A stretch of DNA of 64,000 nt from Closterium sp. Naga37s-1 (lineage: Eukaryota > Streptophyta > Zygnematophyceae > Desmidiales > Closteriaceae). The translations under genes and the position numbers were made by a program. Under the pieces are notes generated by a model. That model was not told where the DNA came from, searched no databases, and saw only the letters and a list, made by a program, of their open reading frames with translations. Below, piece by piece: positions 10,198 to 22,310 of the stretch. The stretch is taken from NCBI GenBank assembly GCA_947471745.1, contig CANJKZ010000180.1:206001-270000 (forward strand), given 5' to 3'. Positions within the stretch are counted from its first letter, which is position 1, and each line of letters opens with the position of its first letter.

Positions 10198-11770
10198 TCA
10201 TTCCTGGACGCGGGTAGAGCTGACTCGCTTGACTACTCCGGTGAGGTCAGAGCAGTGTTTGTACTGCTGACGTGGCAGGCGCTTGGTGAGGAAGTCTGCT
10301 GCCATCTCAGTGGTCGGGCAGTAGGCGAGGTCAACTTTGCCTTGGTCGATTTCGTCCTTGACGAAAAAGTACCGAAGCGCGATGTGCTTCGTGCGGTTCA
10401 CGAAACCTGGCTTGTTCGCGATCCTGATGGCACTCTGGTTGTCGCAGTGAAGGCGAAAGGTGGGCGAAGTTGGAATTTTCGCCTCCTGTAGCAGCTCCTG
10501 CAGGTACAGGCCTTCGCGAACTGCTGCTGTCGCGGCGCTGTATTCTGCTTCGGCCGATGACAGGGCAACCAGTTCCTGCTTCTGCGAGTTCCAGGAGATT
10601 GGCCCAGTTGGTTCCAAGCGAAAAATGAAGCCGGTTCGGGACCGTCGATTTGCAGGGTCAGCTGCATGATCTGCGTCCACGTAACCGTTGAGGTTGAAGG
10701 AGGTGGTCGTCAGCGTGGAGTAGGAGAGCCCAATGTCAGGAGTGGAGATGAAGTACTGCAGGGCGCGCTCCAGGTCCAGTTGGTTCTCAGCTACTGGCTT
10801 GCGGGAGTACTGCGCCAGTTGGCTGGCGACGTACGAAAGGTCGGGTCGGCAGGTGACAGAGGCGAATAGCAGGCACCCCAATTTCTGCTGGTACATTTGG
10901 AGTCCTGCGGGCGACAGTGGTTTGTTGTCCGGTTTGTAGTTGGTGCTGGGGCTGCGGTAGGGAGTTGAGAGTGGTGCGGGTGAGATGTTGAAGCGTTCTC
11001 CCAGCTGTTCCGCGTACTTGGAGGCTGACAGATGAATTGCTTCTGGCGCGTAAGTGATGTTTAACCCCAGGAACTGCTTCACTTCGAGGTTGATGGTGAT
11101 GTCCACGCGCTGCGCCAGGTTCTCCTGAAACTGATCAAGAAGTTTGTTGCAGGTGCCCGTGTACAGCAGGTCGTCGACGTAAACTGTCAGGAGGATGTAA
11201 TCGCCGTTGAAGTGAAGGCGATACATTCCCGGGTCGTGTGGAAGCTGCTTGAAACCGATTTCGAGGAGGATTTTGTGCAGGTGCTGCTGCCAGAGACGAG
11301 GCGCCTGCTTGATCCCGTAGAGGGACTTCTTCAGTTGGCAGACCCTGGGGTCACCCTCTCCGTAGGTGTGCGGCTGTTCCACAAAGATGGTGGCGTCCAC
11401 CAGCGCGTATAAAAACGCGTTCTTTACGTCGATCTGTCGCAGTGGTAGGTGCTTCGCGGCGGCAATAGCGAGTAGAATCCGGACTGAGGTGTGGCGACTG
11501 ACGAGAGCGAAGGTTTGATCGAAGTCGATGCCGTGGCGCTGATCGTACCCGCGTATGACCCAGCGTGCCTTAAAACGCTCGATAGTGCCGTCGGCGTTGG
11601 TTTTCAGGCGAAAAACCCACTTCCCGCTGAGCACCCTCCTCCCCTTCACTGCTGCACGATCGACTAGGACACAGGTGTCGCGAGATTCCAGCGTCTTGAG
11701 CTCCGCATCCATCGCAGCACGCCACTCCTTGGCGTGAGGGCCGGTTAGGGCCTGGCGAGGGTAGAAACGG
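10198..11770 (-). CDS. Element A reverse transcriptase and RNase H
   Basis: Copia RVT_2 domain: LSGKWVFRLKTNADGT, FKARWVIRGYDQRHGIDF, IDVKNAFLYALVDATIFVEQ, LKKSLYGIKQAPRLW and the catalytic YVDD in LLTVYVDDLLYTG. The RNase H part follows with GYVDADHAADPANRRSRTG, LSSAEAEYSAATAA, LHCDNQSAIRIAN and the C-terminal TKHIALRYFFVKDEIDQGKV. The frame is open from the RT core to the stop at 10198-10200. Copies cDNA from the genomic RNA. Upstream it should be fused to integrase; the stop at 12108 interrupts that fusion. Confidence 0.92.
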
Positions 11771-12107
11771 AGGTGTGGAGGCCGAGGAGTTGTAGGCCGG
11801 ACACTGTGGTGGTGTCTGTGGTGGGGAGGACTTCCACCACGTCGTCGTCTCCGCTCTCATAGCCGGGTGCCGTGGTGCTTGGCTCTGTTCGGCGCCGTGA
11901 TGGTCCTGGCGCGGGGTCGTCATCGCTGTCATCGTCGTCGTCGTTGCGCGGGCGAGGTGGAATGCTGGGATGTTCGTCGGTGTCGTCGCGGTCCAGTGCT
12001 GCTGCTGCTGCTGCTTCATCTTCCGGAGTCGCGAAGCTGCGACCGTGGTTGACGTAGCCGCGTGCTTCGTTGCGACGCTCGTCCTCGATCCACTGCTTCA
12101 GGGTGAG

Positions 12108-15100
12108 TCATTCGTAGAAGAGGATGTCACGCGCGGGGACGATTTCCTTGCTGTCCATGTCAAGAATGAGCCATCCTTTGTGCTCGTGACTGAGCCCCAA
12201 ATGAACTCCCCAGCGCGCGCGATGAACGAATTTGCCGATTGTTGCCGAGGTCGGCCGGTATTGCACCATGCACCCCCAGACCCTGAGCATGGAGGGGTCT
12301 CCCCTTGAGCCGGTCCACTTCATGTGGGGAGACAGGTTATCCCTGTTGGCGGTGGTGGAGAGGAGGTTGTGCAGGCGCACCGCGTGGTTCATGGCGTAAG
12401 GCCAGAACTTCTTTGGCAGGCCGGACTGATTCACGATGGCGCGGACTTTGGTCATGAGCGTGCGATTGACCCTCTCGGCGACGCCTTGCTGCTGATGGGC
12501 ATAGGGGAGAGAAATCTCATGCTTAATCCCCTTCTCGGTGAGGATGCTCTCCAGCTCGTTGCTGCGAAATTCCTTTGCCCCATCACTCTGCCAGACCTTC
12601 AGTTTCCTCCCTGACTGTCGCTGCGCGTGCGCGAGGAAGATGCGGAACACCTCCGGAGCTTTGGAGCGGGCGTCGACGTTGGCGATCCACACGTGGCGTG
12701 AGTAGGCGTCGATGAAGGTGAGAGTATACTTCGCCGTTGATGCCGTCGTGGGTGAGTACGATGAAATCGCTGTAGACCTTCTCCAGCTTCTTGTAGCGGT
12801 TGGTGCTCGGCTCCAAGGAGGGGTAGGCGCTGTGGGTGAGCGCAGCAGTGGGGCAGACTGTGCAGGTGACTGGGTGAGGGGTGGTGTGCTGTAGTTCTGT
12901 TCCGTCGGGGCGGAGCAGTGCTCCTGGCGGGAAGACCTTAGCGCGGAGGCAGTTGGCGAGTGTCTGGCGCGAGGGATGACCCATGCGCTGGTGCCAGAGG
13001 TCATCTTCGGCGCGAATGCCGGAGGTGCGCTTGTAGCGGGTGTGGTACTCCGCTGCTTCTTCCGCCGTGAGTTGCGGTATCTGGAGTGGGGGTTCTTCCT
13101 CTTCTCCTGGTTCTGCTTCGTTGTCCGGCTCCTCTGCTTCTGCATCTGCCGTTGCCTCCCCTTCTGCAGGTGCCGTTGTGAGATACAGGGCGAGGAATTC
13201 GCGGTCAGGGATGATGGTGAGCGGGGTCGTGGTACCTTCGATGAAGCGAGCAAACGGATCTGGGCGAGAGATTGGACCAAGCGAATCCCGTAGAGGAGTT
13301 GGCGGTACGTTCCCCTCCTCAATCTCCGACCAACGATCGCGCCATCGAGGAGGCGAGGAAGGAGGCGAGCGGGTGCGTGGAGGACGTCCGAGTGGAATGG
13401 CGACGCGAGGGGATGGTTCTCCACGCTCAGCTTGCATTTCACGTTCCATCTCTTCTTCGTCTTCCTTTGTGATTGGCGCATCCACGTATTCATTTCCCCA
13501 TCCGTCATCGTTGCCCCATCCTCCGGTTGTGACTGCGCCGCTGGCGCTAGCTCCCCATGCTCCAGTGGCGGATCCCCAGGTTGCTCCATCGCCTTCTTCT
13601 GGTACGTAATCCTCGTCTCCCCATGCACCACGACGTGCAGACTCTTCGTCCCATCCTGCCGCGACGCGTTCCTCAAACAATTTCTGTTTCTTTTCCGCCC
13701 GGGCCTTGTCTTGTTCTTCCTTGACGCTGAGCTCCTCAGGTGCGTCAGGATCTTTCCAGGCAGGGTCAATTTCGCGGCGGTAGACTTCGCGGGTGTAGGG
13801 ACGTGGTCGTCCATCGTCGTCGAAGGTAGTGGTGTTGGCTTCGAGGACGAACCGTAGGGTGTCCGAGTAAGGCCTTGGCCTCTCCTGCTGCTTCTGTCCG
13901 AATTTCTTGCTCGGCTCACCGAAGATGCGGTGTGATGACACGGCGAGTTCTTCTTCAGTCATGCCTGTTGGTTCTGTCTCAGCGCTTTCTGCTTCCTGAA
14001 TTGCCGCTTGCTCTCGTTCGACTTGCTCCGTGCGACTCGCGGTGGGCGTGTGGCAGGTGGTGCAGAGACCATTGATGTCGGGGTCGTGCAGATTGATCTC
14101 TCGGGGATGAGGACTGCGGCGAACCCACGGTCGTCCGTCCGGGTGCTCCCATTTGCTTGTGAAGGCAAACTCGAGGGGAACGAGGTCCACGAGCTCGTCG
14201 GATGAGGCTTGGCAGGAAGGTACGTCGAAATCCAGGACATAAATCCCGTTGATCGAGCGGGCTCGACCGAGATACTTGAATGATTCGGGAGGGGTATCTG
14301 GCGGAGCGTATGTGAGGATGAGATCGCGTGTGTCGAGGTCTGTGGTGAGAATGACGCCGCAGTCGCGAAGTTGTCCAGCTGAGAGCAGGTTGAAGCGCAG
14401 ATTCGGGACGTAGAGTACGTCGTTGAATGAGATGTGGGTGTTGCTGTCTCGTGCTTGCAGAACGACAATGCCTTGTGAGTTGGCGCGCAACTGCTCGTTG
14501 TTGGCGATGGTAACGTAAGTTGGGGGGGCGCGGCTCAGATTCGAGACATAGCGCGTAGATCCCACCATGTGTTGTCCGCAGCAGCTGTCCAGGTACCAGG
14601 TGTTATAGTTGTCGGTGTTGCTCCGGCGCAGAAGTAGCGCCAATCGCGGAGTCACCAGAGTTGCCTTGTAGCGACTGTAGAAGAGAGGGTCTTCGTCCTC
14701 CTTCCATCCCACTGGTACGAAGTGTTGATTGTCATGCGGCGGGCTTTCCCGCAAAGTGATTGGCAGGTTCCAATCCTGCTCGTCTTCATCGTACCGATAA
14801 TAGTGATCTTCAGTGAGGGGATTATTCCATCCCTCTTCTGGTTCCAGAAGTTTTCCTTGGACTTCGTCCTCTTCGTCGGGCTCATCAGTGCGACGTCGGC
14901 GCGTCGTCATGTTGGCGATGATGTTCCTGGGAGCTCCTGACTGGGGTCCCTGAGTTTGCTGATGTTGATGTTGCTGTTGAGCAGGGGGACGAGGTGTCTG
15001 ATGCTGAGAATGAAGATGACGAGCATCTTGTCGGCCGACCCAGTTGCTGTGGTGAGTGGAATTTGGGTGGCGATAGGTGGATCGGGACTTGCATCGATCC

Positions 15101-15228
15101 GTTGAATGTCCGAAGACTTTGCATATTTTGCAATAATGGCGCCTTGGTTGTCGTCGCTCTTCACGGTTGTCGACGTAGAAGGCGAGGCGCTCTCGGCGCG
15201 GCGCAGAGCTTGTTCTGCTCGAGTCCAT
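12108..15228 (-). pseudogene. Element A gag C-terminus, protease and integrase (frameshifted)
   Basis: Two overlapping frames. The first (12583-15228) has a CCHC knuckle HYCKICKVFGHSTDRC, then the protease motif LDSCCGQHMVGS where Copia proteases usually have D-S-G, then the integrase HHCC zinc region LWHQRMGHPS...CTVCPTAALTHS. Near 12730 the frame shifts by one base into the second (12108 onward), which holds the integrase core: FIDAYSRHVW, VWQSDGAKEF and the E in HQQQGVAERVNRTL, ending before an in-frame TGA at 12108-12110. Loss of one base near 12730 explains the split. The GR/acidic linker downstream is low complexity. Confidence 0.85.
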
Positions 15229-15285
15229 GTCCTGCTGTTCGGACAGGAGTGCGGCGCATAGCGCGGCTTCTGAGATTGTTCCTCG

Positions 15286-16119
15286 CTATCGGAGTAACGC
15301 CTTGCAGGGCTTCCACTCAGGCCCGAGTCCTTGGAGGACTATATTGACGAAGATCTCTTCTGAGATCGTACTCCCATGCTTCGTGATCTGGTCACGGATG
15401 TTGCGACAGCGGTTAATGTACGGATTCGCTTTCTCCCCGTGCCCCATTTTTATCTCCAGGAGTTGCTGCAGAAGCCTGCTGGCGGTGACCGAATCCTTCG
15501 GCTGATAAACTTCAACGAGATGCTTCCAAGCTTCCAAGGCTGGAGCGTCGCTCTCTTTGTAGGAGCGGATGTTGAGTTGCTCCGCAGGCGTCATATTGCG
15601 TAGCAGCACACTGTAGGCCATGAGGGACTCACTGTAGTATTGAGCCCTGGCGACTTCGGTGTTTTCCACCGGTTTAGAATAGGAGCCGTCGAAGTAATGG
15701 TAGATCTGCGCTGTCTGTAGGAGGAGCTCAAGCTCAAAACTCCATGTATAAAAATCCTTGCCGTCAAACGCGGCAGTAGTCTTGATCTTTGAAACGCTAA
15801 GGAAGCGTGCTTGCGCAGAGTTGATAGCTTCATCACTTGGACGGGGGGCATTTGTTGCTGATTTATCTGTATCGAGGGAGAAGGTGTGCGCGGCGGTATC
15901 ACGGCTTTTCTCAGCCGGTTGTCCAGGTTGTGCTGGTTGGGAAGTGGTTCCCGCATCGCCTTTGCGCAGGTCTTGGAGTTCTTTCTCCATAGTTGAAAGT
16001 CGAGCGAAGAGTTGCTCGAGGGCGGCAGTGCCGATCGTGGTTGTCGCCTCATTTGTCGCAGCCGGGTTGGTTTGTCCTTCAGCCGTCAGATTTGCTTGGC
16101 CTCCGGATCCTCCGGCCAT
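15286..16119 (-). CDS. Element A gag (capsid) N-terminal part
   Basis: 277-residue frame starting MAGGSGGQANL. Contains the UBN2-like Copia gag region: AAFDGKDFYTWSFELELLLQ, YYSESLMAYSVLLRNMTP, LVEVYQPKDSVTASRLLQQL, INRCRNIRDQITKHG. This protein packages element RNA. It probably continues into the knuckle-containing frame starting near 15228 after a frame change; the start is close behind the 5' LTR and PBS. Confidence 0.85.
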   Translation of the reverse strand: MAGGSGGQANLTAEGQTNPAATNEATTTIGTAALEQLFARLSTMEKELQDLRKGDAGTTSQPAQPGQPAEKSRDTAAHTFSLDTDKSATNAPRPSDEAINSAQARFLSVSKIKTTAAFDGKDFYTWSFELELLLQTAQIYHYFDGSYSKPVENTEVARAQYYSESLMAYSVLLRNMTPAEQLNIRSYKESDAPALEAWKHLVEVYQPKDSVTASRLLQQLLEIKMGHGEKANPYINRCRNIRDQITKHGSTISEEIFVNIVLQGLGPEWKPCKALLR

Positions 16120-16213
16120 CTTGGTCTTGGAGCGTGTGCCGCTCGCCAGATCTTGGCTCGGCGAATTTCACGGAAGTGAAGTTGCGAAGAATCCCTGAGT
16201 AGCTCTCATACCA

Positions 16214-16623
16214 TGTTACAATCCCAAGTGGGACTTAGCCAAGGATCGCTCAGGGTTGATCGCAAAGTAGTGTTGCAACGGAAGTTTGAATCTCAGGTCA
16301 GAGTGAATGTAAATGACTGAGTTGATAATAGCATGCATACATCGGGTTTATATAAGAATACAGGGGAATACGAAAAGACCTAGACTAGCCATGTACTCTA
16401 AGGGGTACATTCCCTTATTACAACCGAATTCAAACCGTGTGGCGCAGGAACCCGTTTCAAACCTGTTCCCGCTCTTTTCACTTCAAATGTTTCTGCCAGC
16501 ATCGGTCTTGGTCAGGCGGTTGCTGCGTCGCTTCGACTCTTCTGACTCCTCGACTCCGTACTCGCTAGAGTCGGCTCCTGCAGCATACAGGAATGCCTAC
16601 TCATGAAACTTCATATCGTAACA
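16214..16623 (-). repeat. 5' LTR of element A
   Basis: 410 bp, four transitions different from the copy at 9781-10190. The PBS complement CTCTCATACCA lies immediately to its left at 16203-16213. Confidence 0.92.
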
Positions 16624-17156
16624 GTAGTGACCTTGTTAATAAAAGTTGAAAGAGAACAAGATGATTATAAGATAGGAGTACAAGGGTATAAATAGCAAAC
16701 TAGCTAGCCATGTACTTTGAGGGGTACATTCCTTATTAACTAAATTGCATTGGTACAGTAACCACGACTATTGCTCTTCTTGCCAGTTACCATGTTGCAT
16801 CGCGCAACTACCAATGGCGGTTACTGGACGGTCAAGAGTCACGTGTCAGAATTATCTATGCAGGAATGATGAATGACTAGCAACAGGGAGATACAAGTAG
16901 TAAACCCTAACTGGGGTTGTACTCTATACTGAGCGGATAGCCAACACAACAAACGGTCACAAGACCAGTCATGCAAGAGAACAAAGCAATGCAAAGCCCA
17001 AGGTGGATCTCAAGATCACCACACATTCTGAGCACAAGCAAGCAGCCACAAGGCCGGTTCACATGCAGAGTTATAAGAGCAAGGCAGTTGATCACAATCT
17101 AGCAAGAGTAAACATGCAGGTATAAAGATATATATCAGTGTACAGCAAATGCAAGA

Positions 17157-19373
17157 TCAAGAGACAAGCAGGTGAGGCAGAGTGGGCAGAAGCCCAAGAG
17201 CGGTGCAAAAGTGCTGATGATCACCAGACCCGAGGGCCTTGGTGAAGACATCAGCAGTGTTGGCCCAAGAGGCCACGTAGGAAAGGCGAAGCTGACCACG
17301 CTGCTGCAGCTCTCGAGCAAGGAAGTAGCGAAGAGCAATGTGCTTCGTTCTGTGCTCCAGTCTCTGCTCGTGACACAAGGCCAGCATGGCCTTGTTGTCG
17401 ACGTACAGAACTGGAGGAGAACGAGGCTGCTCCCCCAAGTCGGTCAGCAGGTAGGTCAGCCAGCGTAGATCCTGTGCAGCCACAGCCCCAGCGTAGATCT
17501 CGGCCTCACAGCTGGAACCAAGCACAGAAGACGAACGAGTGGACCTCCACGAGACAGAGCCAGAGCCAAGACTGAAGGTGTACCCCTGTGACGACCGCTG
17601 AGTCGCCTGGTCGTCGGCCCAGGAAGCGTCTGAGTGACCTGTGAGTACCACAGAGTCCCGTCCTCCAAGCACAAGCCCCATGCCCGATGTACTGCACAAG
17701 TAACGCAGTACCCTCTTTACAGCTTCCCAGTGCACCTTTCGGTGTCTACCGGGAGCCACGTAGCGAGCCAGGAGGCTGAGAGGGTACGCGAGGTCAGGTC
17801 GTGTGCATGTCATCAGGTACATGAGGCAACCCACTAGCTCTGGATACGGACCACTCGGCTCTACGGACTCGTCCGAAGGTGGAGCTGAGAGCGAGTGGCC
17901 TGTAGGCAGAGGAGTGGGCTGTGGCGAGGACCACGTGAAGCCGAAGCGATGAAGGACCTGGTGCACCATGTGAGACTGAGTCAGGGTGATGGTGTGTCGT
18001 GCTCTGTCCCGGGTGATCTGCAAGCCAATATAGCTCCGCAGCTCACCCAGGTCAGTGCAGGTGTGTCTCTCCTGCATCTCCGCCTTCACTAGGGCCAGTG
18101 CCTCAGTGTCAGCAGTAGCAAAAACCAAGTCGTCGACGTACACGAGAACGTAGAACGGCGGCAGAGAAGTGTCGGTGCGTAGAAACAGCGACGGGTCAGC
18201 AGAGGAAGGACCAAACCCAAGAGCCGCAAGTGCCGTCCTCAGTGTGTCGTGCCACTCGCGAGGCGCCTGGCGGAGACCGTAGACTGGCCGCTGGAGGCTC
18301 CACTGGGTACCCGCAGGGTACGACCCAGTGAAGCCAGGTGGGCGGCGCAGCCAGATCTCCTCGTGAAGGCTGCCCTGCAAGGAAGCTGTGGAGAAGTCGA
18401 GGGAGTGCAGCTCGTAGTCACGTTGTGCTGCAACGTGCAGCAACACCCGAAGAGTAGTCATCTTCGGGGTGGGGGAGAAGGTCTGGAAGAAGTCGACCCC
18501 CTGTCGCTGACTGAAGCCTCGAGCAACGTAACGCGCCTTGAAGGCAGGCGGAGAACCCGGCGGCCTCTTCACTCTGAAAATTTACATGCCATCGACTATG
18601 TTCGCCCCAGGAGGAGGAACCTCGTCGACGTAGGTGCATGTGGACTTCCAGGAAGCCATCTCTGCGTCCATGGCTGTCTGCCACTGAGAGGAGTACTCAC
18701 CCGCGATCGCCTCAGCGTAAGAGTGCGGGGTAGGGATGTCAAGTGCATCCGGGTCTCCCTCAGGGCAAAGCAGCATGGATGCGAAACGAGGTAAAGCGGC
18801 CGCAAGACACTCAAGCTCAAACTGCCAGTCCTCAAGGACGTCACTGCTGAGGGCAGGCTCACCCCGGACAGACGGAGGACAGACAGACTCAGACTCAGTA
18901 ACAAGACTCGCGACGTAGTCGAGACGACTCCTAGCTGCAAAGTCGACTAGCTCGGTGAATATGGCAAATGCAGCAGTAGACTCAAAGTCAGGGTCAGTGA
19001 CGACAGTAGCGAGGAGACGAGTGACAGTAGGACTGGCAGCACGAGCAAGGTCGGACTCAGGGTCAGGAACGTGCGGAAGAGAGGACGCGGGAGGCTCAGG
19101 CAGGACAACACGCTGTGGAACAGTGGAAGGAGTAAGTGCCATACCGTGAGTGCCTGGGACAGCAGGAGGACGAGGACGGGCGACACGACGAGCACGAACA
19201 GGTGTGGAAGCACGAGTCTCAGGCTCACGACGCTCAGTCAGGGACTCAGTCACCTCAGTGTGAGGAGCAGGAGCAGGCAGCGGGGAGCCAGGCAGAAGCT
19301 GTGGCTGAGACTGGTCTGTCGGTGGACACAGGAGAGGTGGAGTGAGGCCAGTGGAAGACGGGAGACTAAGCAC
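17157..19373 (-). pseudogene. Element C reverse transcriptase and RNase H with one nonsense codon
   Basis: The frame runs 19373 to 17157 with one in-frame stop at about 18581-18583, where D and E encode Trp in NIVxGMWIFRVKRPPGS. RT motifs: FKARYVARGFSQRQGVDF, SLDFSTASLQGSLHEEIWLR, RPVYGLRQAPREWHDTL, VLVYVDDLVFA. RNase H motifs: GHSDASWADDQATQRSSQG, SSSCEAEIYAGAVAAQ, LYVDNKAMLALC, TKHIALRYFLARELQQRG. Everything else is open, so a single codon (TGG to TAA) inactivates it. Confidence 0.88.
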
Positions 19374-19449
19374 CTGGCGAAGGGCCGAGTCAGGCGGTGG
19401 TAGGGACGACTGCGGCTGCGGGTAGAAAAACGGTCGGCTCGGCGCAGTA

Positions 19450-19920
19450 CCTGTACCGTCAGCAGCTCCAACACCTCCAGTAGCACCTCCAGCACCTCCA
19501 GCACCAGCAGCATCACCAGCTCCGGCAGCTCCAGCACCTCTAGAACGAGCACCTCCAGAACCAGCAGCTCCAGCACCTCCAGTACCTCCAGTACCACCAG
19601 CTCCAGCACCTCCAGTACCTCCAGTACCACCAGCTCCAGTACCTCCAGCACCAGCAGCACCACCAGCTCCGGCAGCTCCAGCACCTCCAGTACCTCCACT
19701 ACCACCAGCTCCAGTGCCTCCGGCACCAGCAACACCTCCAGCACCAGCAGCTCCAGCAGCTCCAGCACCACCAGCTCCAGCAGAACCTCCAGTAGTACCT
19801 CCAGCACCACCAGCTCCAGCACCTGCAGCACCTCCAGCAGTACCTCCAGTACCTCCAGCACCTCCAACACCAGCAGCTCCAGTAGTACCTCCAGCACCAG
19901 CAGCTCCAGCGTCTAGGTAA
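19450..19920 (-). repeat. Low-complexity integrase-RT linker of element C
   Basis: Imprecise repeats of GGTACTGGAGGT-like units on the minus strand (Gly/Ala/Thr-rich in the polyprotein frame, Leu/Val-rich in another). The equivalent linker of element D (29390-29800) is Gly/Ala-rich, about 130 residues. The long Leu/Val frame here is an out-of-frame shadow. Confidence 0.7.
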
Positions 19921-19949
19921 CTCCAAGCTCCAGCACCAGAGCGGCCTCG

Positions 19950-21470
19950 TCAAATGACCCACTCACGAAGCTGCTGCGGTGAGGGTGTCTCGAGTCGACT
20001 AGGTGGCTGCTGCTGTCCAACACCAGGACCTACAGCAGGAGCACCCACGGCCCCTCCACCACTAGGACTCGCAGCACCCCCAGTCTCAGCACCCCCAGAA
20101 CCCTCACCCCCAGGACCAGCACCCCCAATCTCAGCACCCCCAGTCTCAGCACCCCCAGGACCAGCACCTCCTGCGTCCTCACCCCCAGAGTCACCACCCC
20201 CAGCAGCATCAGTGTCCACAGCTATAGGCTGCAAAGGTGGTGAAGACGGTCGAGGCAAAAAACCAGGAGGGGTCTCTAAGCGTGGAGAGCGACGAGTGGC
20301 CGTCGTGTCGTCAGCGGCAAGGTCACCCCCCTCAGCCGGGCCAGAGGAGTCAGAAGAGATCTCCAAGGGCTCAACCAAGGGGGGTGGGTCTACCTGAGAC
20401 ACACCTGAGGGAGCAAGACCCTGTGGGGGGAGGGGGTCTACCGAGGGGGGAACTGGTACCAGGAAGAGAGGCGCCAGGGGAACCGGGTGGGACGCGTGCG
20501 GGTGGAGCCTGTAGAAACAGACCGACTCGTCAAAGGTGACGTCCTGGGAGGAGAACACGCGATGCGAGCGAGGGTAGTAAAACTGCCACGGCGGGGCGTC
20601 GGTGGGGAAGCCCAGGAAGGCGCAGCGGAGAGTGCAAGGAGAGAGCTTGATCGCGGTGGCATCGCTAACACGGGAGAGCGCGCCCCAGACCCGAAACGCC
20701 GACGCATCGCCAACCTCTCCCGTCCAAAGGAGTGTGGGCGAGGTCTCTGGCAAAGAGACACGGGGCCAGAGGTTGAGCTGATGCGCGGCGTATCGGACCG
20801 CAAACGGCCACAGAAAATGGAGAGCAGCCGCATGGATCATGGAGGTACGAGCAACCTCCATGATCAAGCCAATGCGACGCTCAGCAATCCCATTTTGCTG
20901 CGGAGAGGCCGGAAGCGTGAACGACTGGATGATGCCCTCGTCTCGACAGAACTCCGCAAGGAGGCCGGAAGAGAACTCACCACCCCTGTCAGAGTGCAAA
21001 CGCAGGACTGGAAGGTCCCGCCAAAACCGCTCGCGCAGCTGGTGACAAGTAGCGCGGATCCAGGGGATCAAAACACCGCTGACGTCCGCCTTGCTGCGCA
21101 AGGGGAAGACCGTGGTGTAGCGCGCGTAGTCGTCAAGGACCAGCAGGAAGTAGCGCTCCTGGTCCGTCCCACTGACGGGGGCCGGGCCCCACACGTCCAT
21201 GTGGAGAGTCTGCAGAGGAGCAGTGGTCGGAGGAAACGAGGAGGAGTGAGGAGCAGCGCGCTGCCGCCCCTCGATGCAGGGAAGGCACGGCGGGGCAGGC
21301 GAGCGCGGGAGGGGGGGCAGGGACCTGGGGAGGCCAGAGACAAGGAGACGGGAGTGCATGCTGGGGAGACGCGGCAGACAGGGGTGACCGAGTCGGTGGT
21401 GCCAGAGAAGAGTCTGGTGGGAGAGTACCCGACACGAGCACGACGCAGCGAACTGACCAGACGCAGACAC
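19950..21470 (-). CDS. Element C integrase
   Basis: 506-residue frame. HHCC region LLWHHRLGHP...CLPCIEG, then the DDE core: LHMDVWGPAP...YFLLVLDDYARYTTV, LRLHSDRGGEFSSGLLAEFC, PASPQQNGIAERRIGLIME. A C-terminal region follows with CAFLGFPTDAPPWQFYYP and SQDVTFDESV, typical of Copia integrase tails, then a Pro/Gly-rich linker. Inserts cDNA into the genome with the 5-bp duplications seen in this window. Confidence 0.9.
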   Translation of the reverse strand: MSASGQFAASCSCRVLSHQTLLWHHRLGHPCLPRLPSMHSRLLVSGLPRSLPPLPRSPAPPCLPCIEGRQRAAPHSSSFPPTTAPLQTLHMDVWGPAPVSGTDQERYFLLVLDDYARYTTVFPLRSKADVSGVLIPWIRATCHQLRERFWRDLPVLRLHSDRGGEFSSGLLAEFCRDEGIIQSFTLPASPQQNGIAERRIGLIMEVARTSMIHAAALHFLWPFAVRYAAHQLNLWPRVSLPETSPTLLWTGEVGDASAFRVWGALSRVSDATAIKLSPCTLRCAFLGFPTDAPPWQFYYPRSHRVFSSQDVTFDESVCFYRLHPHASHPVPLAPLFLVPVPPSVDPLPPQGLAPSGVSQVDPPPLVEPLEISSDSSGPAEGGDLAADDTTATRRSPRLETPPGFLPRPSSPPLQPIAVDTDAAGGGDSGGEDAGGAGPGGAETGGAEIGGAGPGGEGSGGAETGGAASPSGGGAVGAPAVGPGVGQQQPPSRLETPSPQQLREWVI

Positions 21471-21488
21471 CTAACTCGACGCAGCCAC

Positions 21489-22310
21489 CTAACCTGACGC
21501 AGCCACCTGTGTACACACAGTGGTCAGGGTGTACAGACTGGACCCAGGCTGCCGAGTGAACGTAGCAAGGTGACGGCCAGCCCGGGAGCACGTACAAATC
21601 GCCACAAGCTGCCCTGAAGAGGTAAAGGTATCAACCCAAACATCCTGAAGGACTGCGTTGCTCACCAAGTTCGTCGAGAACGAGGGGAGGTGGAGGCCTG
21701 AAAGAGAGCCGGAGGGGACTGCCGGACACGGGAGGACAGTGGAGGCCCGTGCAATGACGGGGCCCCCAGTGGGGTCAGCTAGTGAGACTGGGACAGGTGC
21801 TGCGAGCGGTGTGACTGTGGTGCAATCACGAAAGAAGCAACGTGACGCGCCTGAGTCAAGTGTGAAAGTGTGCAAGGCCTCAGCTGAGGCAGGACCTGCT
21901 GCAGCAGACGCACTAGCACCTAGAGCGGCAGCAGACTCACTAGCACCTAGAGCAGCAGCCTCTGCACAACCAGGGACGCATCGCTGAGAAACCACCTCGC
22001 AAAGCTGCTGCTGCGAGAGGGTCGTCTGCTGACGCTGCTGCCGATGCTATCTAGTATTGGTAAAACCAAAACCTCCACCACCAGCACGGGCTCGCTGACT
22101 AACCCACTCACGAAGCTGCTGTGGCGAGAGAGTCTCCGGGCGACGAGGCTGCCGCTGCTGTCCAGTACCGAGATAACCATAACCTCCACCACCAGGACGG
22201 CCTCGCTGAATAACCCACTCACCCAGCTGTTGCGGCGATAGAGTCTCCGGCTGACACTGTGGCTGTTGCTGTCCACCCTCAGACGCTGCTACGACCGTGA
22301 TAGTGGCCAC
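21489..22310 (-). CDS. Element C residual gag and protease
   Basis: 21489-21995 carries a retropepsin-like active site LHTFTLDSGASRCFFRD and a conserved tail LSGLHLPSFSTNLVSNAVLQDVWVD shared with D and F. Upstream, 22047-22310 keeps two tandem copies of a gag motif PETLSPQQLxEWVxQR followed by Gly-rich tracts. The capsid part seen in D (about 200 residues) is absent. The protease frame ends in a stop at 21489, separating it from integrase; D has no stop there. Confidence 0.75.

Larger units (their letters stand above)
9781..16623 (-). mobile_element. Element A: near-complete Copia LTR retrotransposon
   Basis: Two 410-bp LTRs (9781-10190 and 16214-16623) begin TGTTAC and end GTAACA. By eye they differ at only 4 sites, all transitions, suggesting a young insertion. 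Target duplication GTAGT flanks it at 9776-9780 and 16624-16628. A PBS (TGGTATGAGAGC on the minus strand, 16202-16213) matches the initiator tRNA-Met 3' end with small changes, and a polypurine tract abuts 10191. Internal order is gag, protease, integrase, RT, RNase H, i.e. Copia. The coding region has a frameshift inside integrase (near 12730) and an in-frame stop after it (12108-12110), so this copy is probably not autonomous. Confidence 0.9.

Noticed and set aside
19250-19962. Leu/Val-rich and Cys/Trp-rich frames
   Set aside because: Out-of-frame readings of the Gly/Ala-type linker of element C.
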